From Channallabes apus (lineage: Eukaryota; Chordata; Actinopteri; Siluriformes; Clariidae): a stretch of 64,000 nucleotides of DNA. The notes under the pieces were generated by a model. It was not told where the DNA came from, ran no database searches, and saw only the letters and a program-made list of their open reading frames with translations. Each line of letters starts with the position of its first letter. The first letter of the stretch is position 1. Location: NCBI GenBank assembly GCA_030522415.1, contig CM060124.1, positions 22,740,454 through 22,804,453 on the forward strand, in the 5' to 3' direction. Shown here in pieces: positions 32,801 through 47,200 of the stretch. Position numbers and translations under genes: made by a program.

Positions 32801-35800
32801 TACATATAATAGTGGAATGACATCACAGACCAACTTACGATTGTCAAAATGGATGCTTAACTAACAAATTCAAAGCTTATGGCTTATGTAATAAACTTAA
32901 TGCTTAACTAATGAATAGAATAAGGTAGAATAACATGAAATAAAAACAAATAAACACAACAACAAATTCATAACAAGTACGATATGGCTCTTACAGGCAG
33001 GTTTGTGATTCGAGCGGCGCTGCTCAAGTTGCTCCGCACTGCGCGATCCACCGGGCTGCGCAAATAAACCAGATCAACTTTGCGCTATCCAGATAGTCGC
33101 GCTGCGCTGTCCACTGGGCCGTGCAGATATTTGGTACAATCGGGTGTAAAAACGAGAGCACACAAAATCCTTATCAACTGTTAATCTCCTTTATTCACAA
33201 AAACATACTGAAACTCTAGAGCAGGAAGTGCGCATGCGCCTTTTGCTCTTCTACGGCAAGCCCAGAGGGGATAAAAACCTCACACACATATATCATGAGC
33301 ACCTGTGCATCTAACATTAGTAGGGCTGCAACTAACGATTATTTTGATAATCGATTAGTTGGGCGATTAGTTTTTCGATTAATCGGATAAAACTGAATGC
33401 TTTGATTTGATGTTTTTGCTTAACTATATAAAACCATAAATCAGGGTATTATTTATGTATAAAAGTAAACTTTAAAAAATGCAAAAGCCACATACTGTAT
33501 AGAGTTTAATGATCTTTAATTTTGACATTTAAATCTTATTTTATGTAAATCAACATTTTTGTTTTTAACAAAAATTGCAGACGGCAAGTTGACAGTATAT
33601 AGTTTAAAAAATACACTGACTAACTTCAGTTATTAAGAATGACCTCAATTTTAAATTCTCTTAATAAGAAGAATAATAGACTTCTAGACTTCGGTTTATA
33701 CATTATTTCGATCCTCTCGTGTATTTTATCCTTTTTTGTTGTCTCAATAATAATAATTTAAAAAAGAATAAATAAATATATATAGACCATTTTGCTACAC
33801 TAGACATTAATCTTATTGTTTTAAACATTCTCGTAATACGGCAACGTAGGGAGAGAGAAAAAAAACCCGGCCACTCTCTTTATTTAGCCTTTTTCCCGCA
33901 TTTCCCTTTGTATAGCGTGTAGAATCATGGGACATATCCGGTCCTCCGAAGCATAAAAGGAACGCGAAGAAAACGAACTAGAAGTGTTTTCCTTGCGTTC
34001 ATTGGGATTTGAACGCCAAGAAAAAGCTGCATGCAACGTTTTTTTTTTCTTTTTACGCCCTATAACTGCGGGGCCGGACAAACGCACGTCACCAAAGCCC
34101 ATGTGAACTCTTCTCACTGACTCCTTTTTTTTTTTTTTTTTTTAAGTCGTGGCCAATTCCTCCCCGCCGCTAGGGGCTCGGCTCCCACATGTGTAGAAAA
34201 CCCTCGGAGCTTCATCCGCGCTCACCGGACACTACGAACGGCAGAAAACCGCTCGATTTTAATGCCCGATAAGAGGTGTTTAATGTAAATTACTCCCATA
34301 CCTTGGAGGACTTGGGGCGCGCACGCTTTTTCCTGCAAACAAATAAAATTACATTATGTAAAACAGTTTCTTTGTTTCAATTTTTATTTATGCATTTTCA
34401 GATACAAATTGCTATATTGTGATCTATATCGTTATCGAGGTAGAAAATTGCTTCTAGAAGATTTTAGTTATATCGCCCACCCCTAATTTTTGAAGGGAGG
34501 TGAAAGTCCGTTTTGCACAGCGACAGCCCCAAAACATCAACAGGAATGGGCGTGAAATGCGTGAAAACCTTGTGAAGGCTTACAGAAAACGTTTGAGCAT
34601 ACATGATTCCAAACATTTTTTACAAATAAATAACTGCAAAGTGGGGTGTGCGTAATTATTCAGCCCCCTTTGGTCTGAGTGCAGTCAGTTGCCCATAGAC
34701 ATTGCCTGATGAGTGCTAATGACTAAATAGAGTGCACCTGTGTGTAATCTAATGTCAGGACAAATACAGCTGCTCTGTGACAGCCTCAGAGGTTGTCTAA
34801 GAGAATATTCAGAGCAACAACACCATGAAGTCCAAAGAACACACCAGACAGGTCAGGGATAAAGTTATTGAGAAATTTAAAGCAGGCTTAAGCTACAAAA
34901 AGATTTCCAAAGCCTTGAACATCCCACGGAGCACTGTTCAAGCGATTATTCAGAAATGGAAGGAGTATGGCACAACTGTAAACCTACCAAGACAAGGCCG
35001 TCCACCTAAACTCACAGGCCGAACAAGGAGAGCGCTGATCAGAAATGCAGCCAAGAGGCCCATGGTGACTCTGGACGATCTGCAGAGATCTACAGCTCAG
35101 GTGGGGGAATCTGTCTATAGGACAACTATTAGTCGTGCACTGCACAAAGTTGGCCTTTATGGAAGAGTGGCAAGAAGAAAGCCATTGTTAACAGAAAACC
35201 ATAAGAAGTCCCGTTTGCACAGCAAACATGTGGAAGAAGGTGCTCTGGTCAGATGAGACCAAAATGGAACTTTTTGTCCAAAATGCAAAACGCTACGTGT
35301 GGCGGAAAACTGCACATCACTCTGAACACACCATCCCCACTGTCAGGTACGGTGGTGGCAGCATCATGCTCTGGGGTGCTTCTCTTCAGCAGGGACAGGG
35401 AAGCTGGTCAGAGTTGATGGGAAGATGGATGGAGCCAAATACAGGGCAATCTTGGAAGAAAACCTCTTGGAGTCTGCAAAAGACTTGAGACTGGGGCGGA
35501 GGTTCACCTTCCAGCAGGACAACGACCCTAAACATAAAGCCAGAGCAACAATGGAATGGTTTAAAACAAAACATATCCATGTGTTAGAATGGCCCAGTCA
35601 AAGTCCAGATCTAAATCCAATCGAGAATCTGTGGCAAGATCTGAAAACTGCTGTTCACAAACGCTGTCCATCTAATCTGACTGAGCTGGAGCTGTTTTGC
35701 AAAGAAGAATGGGCAAGGATTTCAGTCTCTAGATGTGCAAAGCTGGTAGAGACATACCCTAAAAGACTGGCAGCTGTAATTGCAGCAAAAGGTGGTTCTG

Positions 35801-38800
35801 CAAAGTATCGACTCAGGGGGCTGAATAATTACGCACACCCAACTTTTCAGTTATTTATTTGTAAAAAATGTTTGGAATCATGTATGATTTTCGTTCCACT
35901 TCTCACGTGTACACCACTTTGTATTGGTCTTTAACGTGGAATTCCAATGAAATTGATTCATGTTTGTGGCTGTAATGTGACAAAATGTGGAAAAGTTCAA
36001 GCGGGCCGAATACTTTTGCAAGCCACTGTATGTGTGTATGTATGTATCTATGTTGTCCAGTGGTTGGACAATGAAACTGAAACACTGGCCAATTTGGTGT
36101 TGGAGGTTTCATGGCTAAATTAGACCACAGTAAGAGCAGTGTGTGATGGTTTAATTAGCAGAGTAATGCAAATGAATACTATCAATGCAAGATGATGATG
36201 TAATCGCTATGATGTCATAGTGCTGATGTTGCAAAGCTTATTGTTTGTACCACCAATTTAAAGCAACTTACAGGTGTTGATTTGAGGTTGCAGCATTAAA
36301 TTAAACCTTTTATTATAGACAAATTCATTTATTTTTGTCATTAAATATGTTTATTACTTGTCAGTTAATTCATGATTTTCTCTTCCACCAGATGATGAGC
36401 AGAGTCTTATTCAATATCTGCCATATCTTCTGCAGTACTTGCAGAAAATAACAAATTCTCAAACAATAGATCCCTCTATCTTTTCATTCTCACTTAAACT
36501 TGCTGGACTGCTGGCAAGTACAGAGCACAGTTTCATTTTGCTGCAGGTAAGTTTGTTAAAAAGAACACTTTCTTAAGTGTCTAAGTTACTGTCTTGTTTG
36601 GTCAGTGTTTTGCCCCGTCAGAGTATGGAACTCCCATCATTCAAAGTTATTATAATTAACTAAAATACTGTTTTTTTACAATTAATTTTATGTGTATAGC
36701 ACTCTTACCAATGAAACAAAAGCACAAACACGTTGTTATGGACATTCTTATTTGGGTGATACCACATACTATGGCCAAAAATATGACCACTCTGTAACTG
36801 TGTTCAAGAAATGTTTTAGTTCATCTGAAGGCCACTTTACTAAAGTTACCAACTGTCTAGCGATAGAAATAAATAGTTTTTTGTTAAATTTTAGTTCTTA
36901 AACTATTCAGACAATAGCAGTCACAGGCCATCATAGTGAAACTGCTTGTATCCATGCAATAAATCTTCATGGGCACTGCGTGGAACTGCCCTTATTTAGC
37001 GCACAAGTTTATCAGCAGGCCATATGGGGCGATCCTCGTCAGGAGCTTGTTTGTTTGCTCCCTGGCTTAGGGCTCTGGATAGTCACTGGTTAAATGCTAT
37101 AAAACAAGTGATAGCTGTATCTTACCGAGTGGGATAGACACCATTTTGCCCAAAAATGCCAGTACTCCAATTATTTATAAAGCTCAGATTGTTTTCAGAG
37201 CTCTGATCTGCACATCCAGTGGTTCAACGGCCATACCGGCTGTAAGCTGTGTTTCATTGGGATTGGGCCAGAATATATTACTTCATTGAATATTGCCTTT
37301 GCTAGTTTAAACCCCATACCAAGTTTTTTTTCTTCTTTATCAGTTCACATATTTTCAGTATATTCCATCTGTATAATAATAGAATATCGAATAGAAACAA
37401 AGTTATCAGATTCATGTGATGTAACCTGACATTTATAATGCAGTCGTTATATAGTTATTTAATACCTATCTAATATCAAAAGACCACAATTGCATATGCA
37501 TTCCCTCAACCTCCCAAGGCTTAAATCACTTTATAACCCAAATATGACATTTACAATCAAACACACTTATCTCTGTAAATTATTGAACTTTGACCAATCA
37601 GCAGTAATTATAATTAATACTGTGGCTGTGTTTTGTCATATGTACAAAGCTTTGAAGTTTTGTATACAATGCGTTGGCTGGGCAGTGTGTTTAAAGACTT
37701 AGGTTGTAACTGCTCATGATTTTGCTGACGCAGGAAAGAGGAGTGTTGGAGTATATGTTTCAGCCAGATAGGTGGCATGTGCTGGAGCTCTGGGAAAATT
37801 CCTCAGTCCGTTATGGATGGCTACAGGGATTGTGGAACATGTTGCAGCATTCACCATCCATTAACCTTTTCTTCAAGAATGGTAAATATTTAGATCTCTC
37901 TTGAAGGATTTTGACCTTTTTCAGTCTTACAGGATAATGGACAACTTCTATTTTCATTTGAAGTATTTAAAGGTGTTTGCTTAGCAGTAACTACTTTGCA
38001 AACATTTGTATAAAGCAAATAAACAGAAAGATCTGGACCATATGAACATATACACTGCATTCCAAATTATTACGCAAATTATATCTTTCTCTGATTTTCA
38101 TAATTATTCAATGCAAATGACATTCAGTATAATTTTCTAGTCATCAACTATTGGGGTATAATTAGAATTTTATTGAACAAACCTCCTAATGATAACAATA
38201 TTTATTTTAAAAATAAAAAACAGAAAACGCACTGTTCCAAATGATTATGCACAATAGAGTTAAAACATTTTATAGGTTGTAAAGAACTGAAAATGGGCTT
38301 TTGTTGAATTTGCAGCATTAGGAGGTCATATTTACTGAAATCAAAAACTATTTCAAGCAAAAACATCCTAACAGGGCATGTTACATCTTAACATAGAACC
38401 CTTTCATTATATCATCTTCACAATTCCTGCATCCATTGAACTTGTGAGTTTTTGGACAGTTTCTGCTTGAATTTCTTTGCGGGATGTCAGAATAGCCTCC
38501 CAGAGCTGCTGTTTTTATGCGAATTGGGCTCATCTGGCAAACTAGTTATCACACGTGTCTGAGATTCATTTCAGTGATCCAAAGTGCCCTAAGATGCAAT
38601 ACCATCCATGAGTTTAATTTAAAATCTAAACATTTAATGTTTGACACTTGCATCCAATTTGCATAATTAATTTGGAACACAGTGTACATATATTAGAATC
38701 AAATTATTTCCCTGCATCAAGCAAAGAAAATAACTTGGAAGATTGCTGTAAGTACTGAAGCTGAGTTAAGAACTGGTCACTCAATCACTCATCGTCTCTA

Positions 38801-41207
38801 CCAATTTATCCGGTAAACAAGGTTGCCAGGGCCTGCAGCCTATCCCAAAAGACTTGGCGCGCACACACGCGCACACATACGCACACACATTCACACACTA
38901 TGGGCTATTTCTGAATGCCAATTAGCCTAATCTGCTTGTTTTTGGACTGGGGGAGTAAACCCACTAAGCATGGGGAGAACATGCAAACTCGGAGGTAGGA
39001 ATCAAACCTGGATCCTGGAGATGCAAGGTGACCGTTGAAAAGAGCCGTAATTTAGCAGAATTGTGATCAGACAAAAAAAATTTTAAAATTAATGACCACT
39101 TGGTGTATCATTGCATTGACTTTAGTTTTGAAATATTAGTGTTTCAGGCAGTGTATAGGATAAAGCAATACCAACATATAAATCAATTAAATATTCACCA
39201 TACAGTATATTCAGTGAGAGTAGGCTTCTGTTCCAGGAGACTTGCAGGTCTTTCTTGCATTTAAACATTAAGCCATGTGTTACTTGCTTCTTATGTGTCC
39301 TTTTTACGTTTATTGAGGTGCTTGCCTACAGTATATATCTAAAATTTTAGTTTGTGTCTCTCTTCTTAATTAAAAAAAAAAAGAATTGTTTTCTAAAGCA
39401 GAGTGTTCTGTGTCTTTCACAGGATCCATCAAGTTGGTCCTCCATCTGCAAAATGATAAAGGCCTTTTCATCACATCTTTGTCTAGTCAAATTTTAGCCC
39501 ACATTTTAAACTCCATGACACCAGTGGACTTGAGCAACTTAACAAAGATTGAGACCCCAAACCGTTGTCCAAACAGCATACAATTTGAGTCAGTTGAAAA
39601 AGAAGTAATGACCCATGTAGCTACTTCATTAGCCTCAAAGGAGCAGGCTGTTATCATCTCAGCTTTGAAGTTGTTGGCCACAATTCTCACCCAGTGTAGA
39701 GAACCACTCAAGAGTATTTTTTGGAAGCATGCTGTGGATCCATTGGAAGTTTTGGCAAATGTTAAAGATGGGTCCTTTACACTGCCCTTCACAGCAGTCC
39801 TTCAGGCTGTTGTAAGGTATGTTTTTACTGCATACTGTGTGACACTTCCATCTTTAGAAATTTTTGCATTAAACCCCTAATGTACTGTTCTCTCTTCCCA
39901 AAAATAGTTGCCGCTTGTCCTTAAAATAAAGCATATTAAAACAAGTCTTTTTGTTTGGGGGATTAAAAAGGAGCAATTTCGGTGGCAAAAACCTGAACAT
40001 TTGGGGCACAAAATACATGGCTTAATGTATTTTGCGCCCCAAATTTATTCTTGCTTAATCTCTTACTCCTGGTCAAGTTCATGAGCACTCAAATTATTTT
40101 TCTGCTTACCCAAAGTGTATTTCCACCTTGTTTCTTCTCTGCATGCTCATTATCACAACAACGTGCTCTCAATTCCAGCGGGTCAGAAGCTGAAGAATGA
40201 ACAATGCCAGAACCTGGAGCACATTCTTACGACCTGTTTTGGATTGGTTGTGTTCCCTCAATGCATGTCAAATAGTTTCTATCACTATTATTTTTATCAG
40301 TAAATGTATCACACGCATGCGCACACTAAAAACAAAAATAGACACTACTGTGTGAATAGAGACAGGCTTGTACAATTCTAACTTGCATATAAATAACTGT
40401 ATTAGTTAAATAAACCCGATGTGTTAATTCTAGTTGTTACACAGAATCTCTGAAAACGGATAAAAAAACAACTAATGTTTAGCATTTCATGTTGACTATA
40501 TTTTATGTTTACGGATGCACATGTACTGCACACTAATAAATATAATTACAAGATTGTAGTTAACAGCACTTATTCATGGGGTGCAGAAGTGCTACATGTT
40601 CCTTCACAGGTTTAAGAGAAACATTTTTGTTTTTGCACGCAGGCAGTATAGAATGCAAGTATAGGCAATAGATAGCTATTATTTATTGTTGCATTTTTTA
40701 TTTTTTTTTCTCAATAATTTATATCACAGGAGTCCTGTTTTGTTCCAACAAGATTGTAGAGTGGAGACACTGATGGATCTCATGTTTTTTTCAAGATGTT
40801 CAATTGAATCTGTAAAGTTTGCTGGCAGTATCTTGCAAATAGAAAACTGGTGAGTATAAGGAGGATACATTTCTGATTTTTAAATAGTGCCTTTTAAGAT
40901 CAGTAATTTTTTATTCCTTTTGTTTTTTAGCCCTGAAGTTTTAAAATGTAAGGCCACAGATGTACTCCTCCTTCCGCTTCTGTGTGCCACTGGATCCCCA
41001 CTACAACTTAATGAACTAGGTGCATATTGTCTTTCATACATTTTTTTTTTTATGTACTGTATACTTGGGTCTTATCAGGAAAATGAAAGCATGAAGTACG
41101 TGCCAAAATAAATGGTACTGAAATGAAAAGATGAACAATATTCCCTTGTCAGTTTATTTCTCCTGAAAGAAACTAGCATACTATTAGTTTGTAATTGTAG
41201 TTGTTTG

Positions 41208-41241
<34 letters not shown>

Positions 41242-44200
41242 ACTAGGGCTGTAGTTATCGAATATTTTAGTAATTGAGTATTCTGCCAAAAATTTTATCG
41301 CGTAATCTGATAAAATTTATTTTTGCTTAATTAAACAGCAATGTAAAATATATAAGAGAAACAAAGATTAATTAGTTTTCTTTTTAGAAAAATCTACTTT
41401 TATTTTTTAAAGGCATACAGCATTTTATCAAAAATAAACATGGTCATTATTCACAATACAAGGAATAGCTTAAAGTTAGGTTGAAGTTAAGTGCCGTACA
41501 TTATTATTTTAAAGTGCCCCTATTATGCTTTTTCAAATATGATCTTTCATGCAGTGTGTCCATGTAGTTGTATGTGAACATACAGTAGGCGGACAACCAG
41601 ACTGCTCATTACCGTCGCGCTCACCGCCGTGGAAACGCGGCAGCGGCCAAAATAAACCAGTAGCATTTCAAAATAATTCGTGAAATGACCGCCAGGTGGC
41701 GCAAATTGACATTTTCCATCGTCTCGGTTTTTAAATATATTTATATGTTGTAGCGAAGAAATACTACAATTATGATAATTTACACATCCAAGTACTGTGT
41801 CCAACAAACATGAAAAACTATAAATATAAAAAAATATGAGTTAGAAAACATTGGTTTTATTTTGTTTAGACAGACTGTTTTTATCTGTTTAAAATTTTTT
41901 TTTTTTCGACAATACTTACAGTTGTTAGAGTTTAAGACATCAAGATTTAAATATAGAAATAACTAAAACAAATAGAGCAAACTTCCAGAATAGATAATAA
42001 AAAAATAAATCAATAAAAAAGATGTATGCAGTATAATCGGGGCCTCTCATTACATTATTTGCTCGCACTTCGTCTGGCACTGAACCAAAATATATTGTCT
42101 TACATTTGTGAATAAAATATCATTGTTTTTTATTGAGATTTATTTGTGCAAAATAATATTTATGCAATATAATTACAGGCTCTGGATTCGTTTTTCGTTT
42201 GCAGTATAAACCAAAATACATCTTACGATTTTTGAGAGATTTGTGGTAAAAAAAAAAAATCATTTTTTTTCAGACATTTGACTGTACAAAATAATATTTA
42301 TGCAATATAATCACAGGCTCTTGATTCGTTATTCGTTTGCAATATAAACCAAAATACATTAACCATATAATATAGACCAGAATATAAACCAAAATATTTA
42401 ATTTGTTGTATTAAATATTTATGCCGTCTCATAAAGGATCCAGAGATTTCGTTGTACTAAATATTATTTTTGCTGTATAACCATCTTAATTCGTTAACCG
42501 TAGATTTTTTTTCTGCGATTCAGTTGTACTGAATGATGTTTATGCAGTATAATCAAGCTCTCTTATTTCGTTATTTGTTCGCATTTGGCTTGCACTTGCT
42601 GCATTGCACACTACTGAGCATCCAAGCGTGGCAACGCATGCTTGGTTTAAGTTGGACATTGACGCACAGATTGTAAATGAAAGTGAATCGTAGGGCATTA
42701 TATTCCTGCCACAATTCTCACAGCTGCACAGTATGTATTGAAATAATAACAATAGTGTTTTTCTTTACTGAATAGAAATATAATTGCGCAACTGTTAAGC
42801 ATTACCCCGTACTTGATAACACAAAAACACAAGCGCTGCTGTATAACATCTAACGCGAATTTTATGGTCATTTATGGTGTTCATTTTATTTATTTAAATT
42901 TTTGTCTTTGATAACTACACAAAGCAGTGTCTTCCCACCTGCATCTCCAGCATACTGTTTGATTGATGGACATGAGTCCGCATCTGTTACATTTTTGGTG
43001 ACAACAGTTTTTCAGCACACGTTTTTACTGTGTAGTCGACCGCGCACGCACAACCTCTCGCAGGCGCAGAGGCAAAGAGTACGCCGTTTTAACAAGGGTG
43101 GGGATAAGAAAACAGCAGAGAAACTGACTGGCCATTTTAGTAATTCATTGATACGTTGATGTCTTTGGTTTCGGCTGTGAGTGGATGCGCTGTAGTAATC
43201 CACGTTTTATACAAATTACATAAGCTGATTTTCCCCCCATTAGTTTATATAAAAGCAGACATTTCGCTTTCTGTATCTGTATTTCAGTCATGATATACTA
43301 ACATATTTTTGCTGTGTAGTGCGCGCGCGCAACATCTCACGGGCGAGCCTCCACACAGCAGACCAAATCGTCATTAGCGCGTCCCTCCCCCCAAACAGCG
43401 CAGCGAGGAGCATTTACATTTAAACAGGTTTTACAGGTTTGTTACTGAAGAACTGTGGCAGCGGGCACACCTAAAAATAAATGCAGGATTATTTTTTTAT
43501 AGTTTTATATAAATAAAAATGCTTTTATAAATGTGGGCTACTGTTATCTACTTCAAATATTTGTTAAAACAGCCAGGAAACTCACTCTGACCATTTTAAT
43601 AATTCATTGATAAATTAGTGATTCCTTTGGTTTCGGCTGTGCTGATCATGTCATCTCGTTGTCTCCGCAGCAGTGAGTGCACCTATAATTCACTTTTCAT
43701 ACGAATTACATAATCTAATCATTTTTTTTCATTAGTTTATATAAAAGCAGATATTTCTTTTTCTATAAGTATATATTTTTCACGTCTGTGAGGCGAGTAT
43801 ACACGGAGTATCGGTTCATTTTCTGACGCGCTCAAGTTCACCGAAAACAATACAGAGCACCATTTAGTGTAATTTATTTCATTTAATAAATCTACTACAA
43901 ATTTAAAGAACACAAAATATAAGATGACGCAAGACCCTACACGTGTAGCTGTTCTAATTACGGGGTGGTTGTTCTTGCCGTTTTACTGTGTGTGCTTTGC
44001 AATGTCAGACACATACAATACAAATGCAAATAATACACCTCCCCAAGTGTGAATAGCTGTTCTCACCTACAGTATACACTCAGAGAAACTAAAATCATGG
44101 TTACAGTTTGTAATCCCTGGAATGAGATTTTTCTTACCATAACATGTAGCGTTCTTAATCATTCTACACTGTTTTTAATTACTCTACAATGTTTTAATTT

Positions 44201-47200
44201 TAGATTTTATTTATAAATAAACAAACCAAATAAAATTATTCCATGTGTATTTACCCTTTGTAAAATATCATAAAAAATGATGGGTCTTGTATCGAGCGAT
44301 TAAAAACAATACAAGGCACGTTATGATGAGGAAACTTTCTATCTCTTCCATTCCAGTGATTAAAAAAACTGTAAAAATGGCAATTTTGGAATCCACAGAT
44401 GCTCAAACAGCAAAGGAACATGATAATAATAATCAAAATAATATTATTCTTTTTGCTGTTTATGTCCACCATTTAATAATGATTTAATTATCAATAATTA
44501 AAGCTGCTCACATCGCGCGCTTTCACTTTAAAAAATGCAGTGTTTAATCAGCAAGTATATGTCGCCTCTCTTTATGAATGATAAATATTCTGACTGAAAC
44601 AAATCTGCTCGTGTCGGCTCATATCGGGAGCATTTTTGATGAAAGAGGAGAGTAGAAGGGGAAAACTGAAAGTGTGTACAAACAACAGCACAATGCATGT
44701 GTGTGAATGGCTGAAACGTGGTTGTGAATAAACCTTTTAGTCAATGTACAGTAAAATGTTTGCGTGATCCCGCAGCGCGCATGTGCGCTCTTTAACTTTG
44801 CAGAGTATTGATCTAAAGTCAGATGAACGCGCGCGCCGATGAGAGAGATTAGATTTCTCTTTTCCCAGAAATACAGCAAACACATATTATAGGTGTTAAA
44901 TAAGCGCTGTCTATGCGGCGCTGGGAGAAACGCACGCCGATGTGAGCCGCTGTATTTCAGTCATGATATACTAACTCTACCTCTCACGGGCGAGCCTCCA
45001 CACAGCAGACCAAATCGTCATTAGCGCGTCCCTCCCCCCAAACAGCGCAGCAAGGAGCAAACTGAGTCATCTACATAAATCACTGATCACATTTAAACAA
45101 TTTATTCATACAGATGTACCTGTTTTATAGGTTTGTTACTGAAGAACTGTGGCAGCGGGCACACCTAAAAATAAATGCAGGATTATTTTTTTTTTAGTTT
45201 TATATAAATAAAAATGCTTTTATAAATGTGGGCTACTGTTATCTACTTCAAATATTTGTTAAAACAGCCAGGAAACTCACTCTGACCATTTTAATAATTC
45301 ATTGATAAATTAGTGATTCCTTTGGTTTCGGCTGTGCTGATCATGTCATCTCGTCGTCTTCATTTTCTGACGCGCTCAAGTTCAACAAAATCAATACAGA
45401 ACCCCGTTTATTTTATTTATTTAACAAAATCATAAAGTTTTTTCGTCATTGTGAGTGCACCTAAATAAAAGTAGAGTCTTATAAAAGCTACAAATTTAAA
45501 GAACACAAAATATAAGATGACACAAGACCCCCCTACACGTGTACGGTAGCTTTTCTAATTACACATAATAAAAAGGTTCAGTGTGTTAACGTTTACGTTG
45601 CTTAAATTCGATCCTAAAAAAACTGAATTTAATTTTAATTATAAATTTGTACTGTAATGTTACTACTGTGATTATGAATTCGTTTAATTACAATGTTTCA
45701 CTTTATTTTATCTGCAACGACGTGCAGCTGTGGACGACCTGCGCCTCATTAAGCCTGGAGAGAACGAGCTGATGCCTGAGGCGTCAGTCTATAGTTATAT
45801 AGCGCCACTCAGCGGTAAAAGCCAGCAAACACACAAACCCAAATGCTGCCGCCATACACCGGCGACAGTAGAAGTCACATACTGCTTGTGCACCCACTGT
45901 AAACTATCTGTGACGCCAACAGTGCACGATAAATGAAGTTTTTGTCTATAAAAAAAAAAGTCGGCTCACATTCGTCTAAACGAGTCGTTAGCAAATCTAT
46001 TTTTACTCTGTTACGGATCCACGTAACTACGTAACATATTTGCGTAATGTCCGCCCATTTTCTACGTCGCGAACAACTTGCCCGTCATCTTACAATTAAC
46101 GTTACCACACTCTTGTTAATGTGAGTATTCATGCCGGGTTCGCTTAAACACTTTGTAATATAAAAAACAATAAAAACGAGAGCAAACTAAATCCTTTTTA
46201 ACTGTTTATTCTCCACCATTCACCAAAACTGCAAAGTACGCATGCCTCTTGCCCTTCTACGGCAAGCCCCGAGGGGTTAAATACATCACACACACACATG
46301 CTCATCACGAGCGCCCGTGCATCTAACATTAACATATGACACTTACCACTGAGAAACATCTTGCTCCAGTCGTACTTGCGAAACGGTTTCTTGTCGATGT
46401 GCCACTTCACCCATTTCATCGTCAGACTCCGGCTCGAATTGATACGGTAAAACCGACGCCACCTTTTCTATGTATTGTGTCTCCAGAGTCGTCATTCAGT
46501 TATGGTAATGGGCGTTTCGTTTTCTGACACGCTGTAGCGGTAGACCAATCATAAAGGACCGCGCCATCTGACCAATCACAGCAGTGAGGGCTCATGAATC
46601 ATTGAGCCGTTTATGAATCATTTAGAAATGGGGTAAAATTAAATCTATTTTTGGAGAAAACTACTGTTTTTTGACCTTGCATACATGTAAACCTTAAGAC
46701 TCATTAATTCAATTCAATTAAATTTTATTTATATAGCGCTTTTAACAATGGTCATTGTCTCAAAGCAGCTTCACAAAAATTAAAGAAATTTTAACAAAAA
46801 AAAATAAATAATAATAATAAATAAATAAATAAATAAAATAATAATAGAGCAAAATTAATAATAATAATTAATAATAATTAAGCAACCTATAAATTGGCAT
46901 AATAGGGACACTTTAAAGCCTTTTCTCTTATGCAGAAACTAACAAAAAGGTATTTTAAATGACTATCAAAAAAACTAAGGTACACTGTTATGGGCTAAAA
47001 TGCCTTCCTGCCATGGATTGACCCCCCCCCCCCTTCCCCACACACACACACACACAATCTCTATCAAATAAATTTTTTTATTATAGTGCATTATTTTAGT
47101 GCATAACACACACATTAAAATAAATAATTAGACAAAAACACTAAACTTTCAGAACTAAAAGTTTCTACATTTACAGGCATAACATATAAGCCTTTACTGA

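Larger units (their letters stand above)
26179..32995 (-). mobile_element. BEL/Pao LTR retrotransposon (decayed)
   Basis: LTRs at 26179-26399 and 32482-32995 share TGTAGATGCGGACATATT at one edge and GATATGGCTCTT near the other; both are bounded by TG...CA. The left (3') LTR lacks about 300 bases found in the right one. The flanks CGCAG (left) and GGCAG (right) are a probable 5-bp duplication with one change. On the minus strand the order is gag, protease, reverse transcriptase remnant, RNase H and integrase C-terminus, which is BEL/Pao order. A hAT element (28619-29627) and another insertion (about 27960-28500) interrupt pol, and the integrase core is missing. Confidence 0.9.
25941..33144 (-). 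mobile_element. Fold-back hAT-like element copy 2, split by a BEL/Pao element
   Basis: 25941-26040 is one arm (CCGATTGAGCCGGCGTGGGCAG... ACAAACCTGCGC). 26041-26178 is the central segment, inverted relative to 15362-15440 and 63000-63120. 32996-33144 is the other arm, ending at ACAATCGGG. The BEL/Pao element occupies 26179-32995. The left outer end has been lost at the junction with Tc1, and beyond 33144 an LTR-like repeat and a further hAT end follow before the right terminus at 34485. Confidence 0.65.
41513..46912 (-). mobile_element. 5.4-kb TTAA-flanked DNA transposon in BRAT1 intron 6
   Basis: Ends AGTGCCCCTATTATGC and GCATAATAGGGACACT are inverted repeats with one mismatch, flanked by TTAA on both sides (41509-41512, 46913-46916). 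TTAA duplications point to the piggyBac or Kolobok group. A first exon on the minus strand is recognisable at 46347-46495. The interior holds a tandem array, a 390-base direct duplication, an LTR-like repeat and a copy of the TTCAATTCAAT repeat at 46705-46780. No transposase catalytic domain was recognised. Confidence 0.75.
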
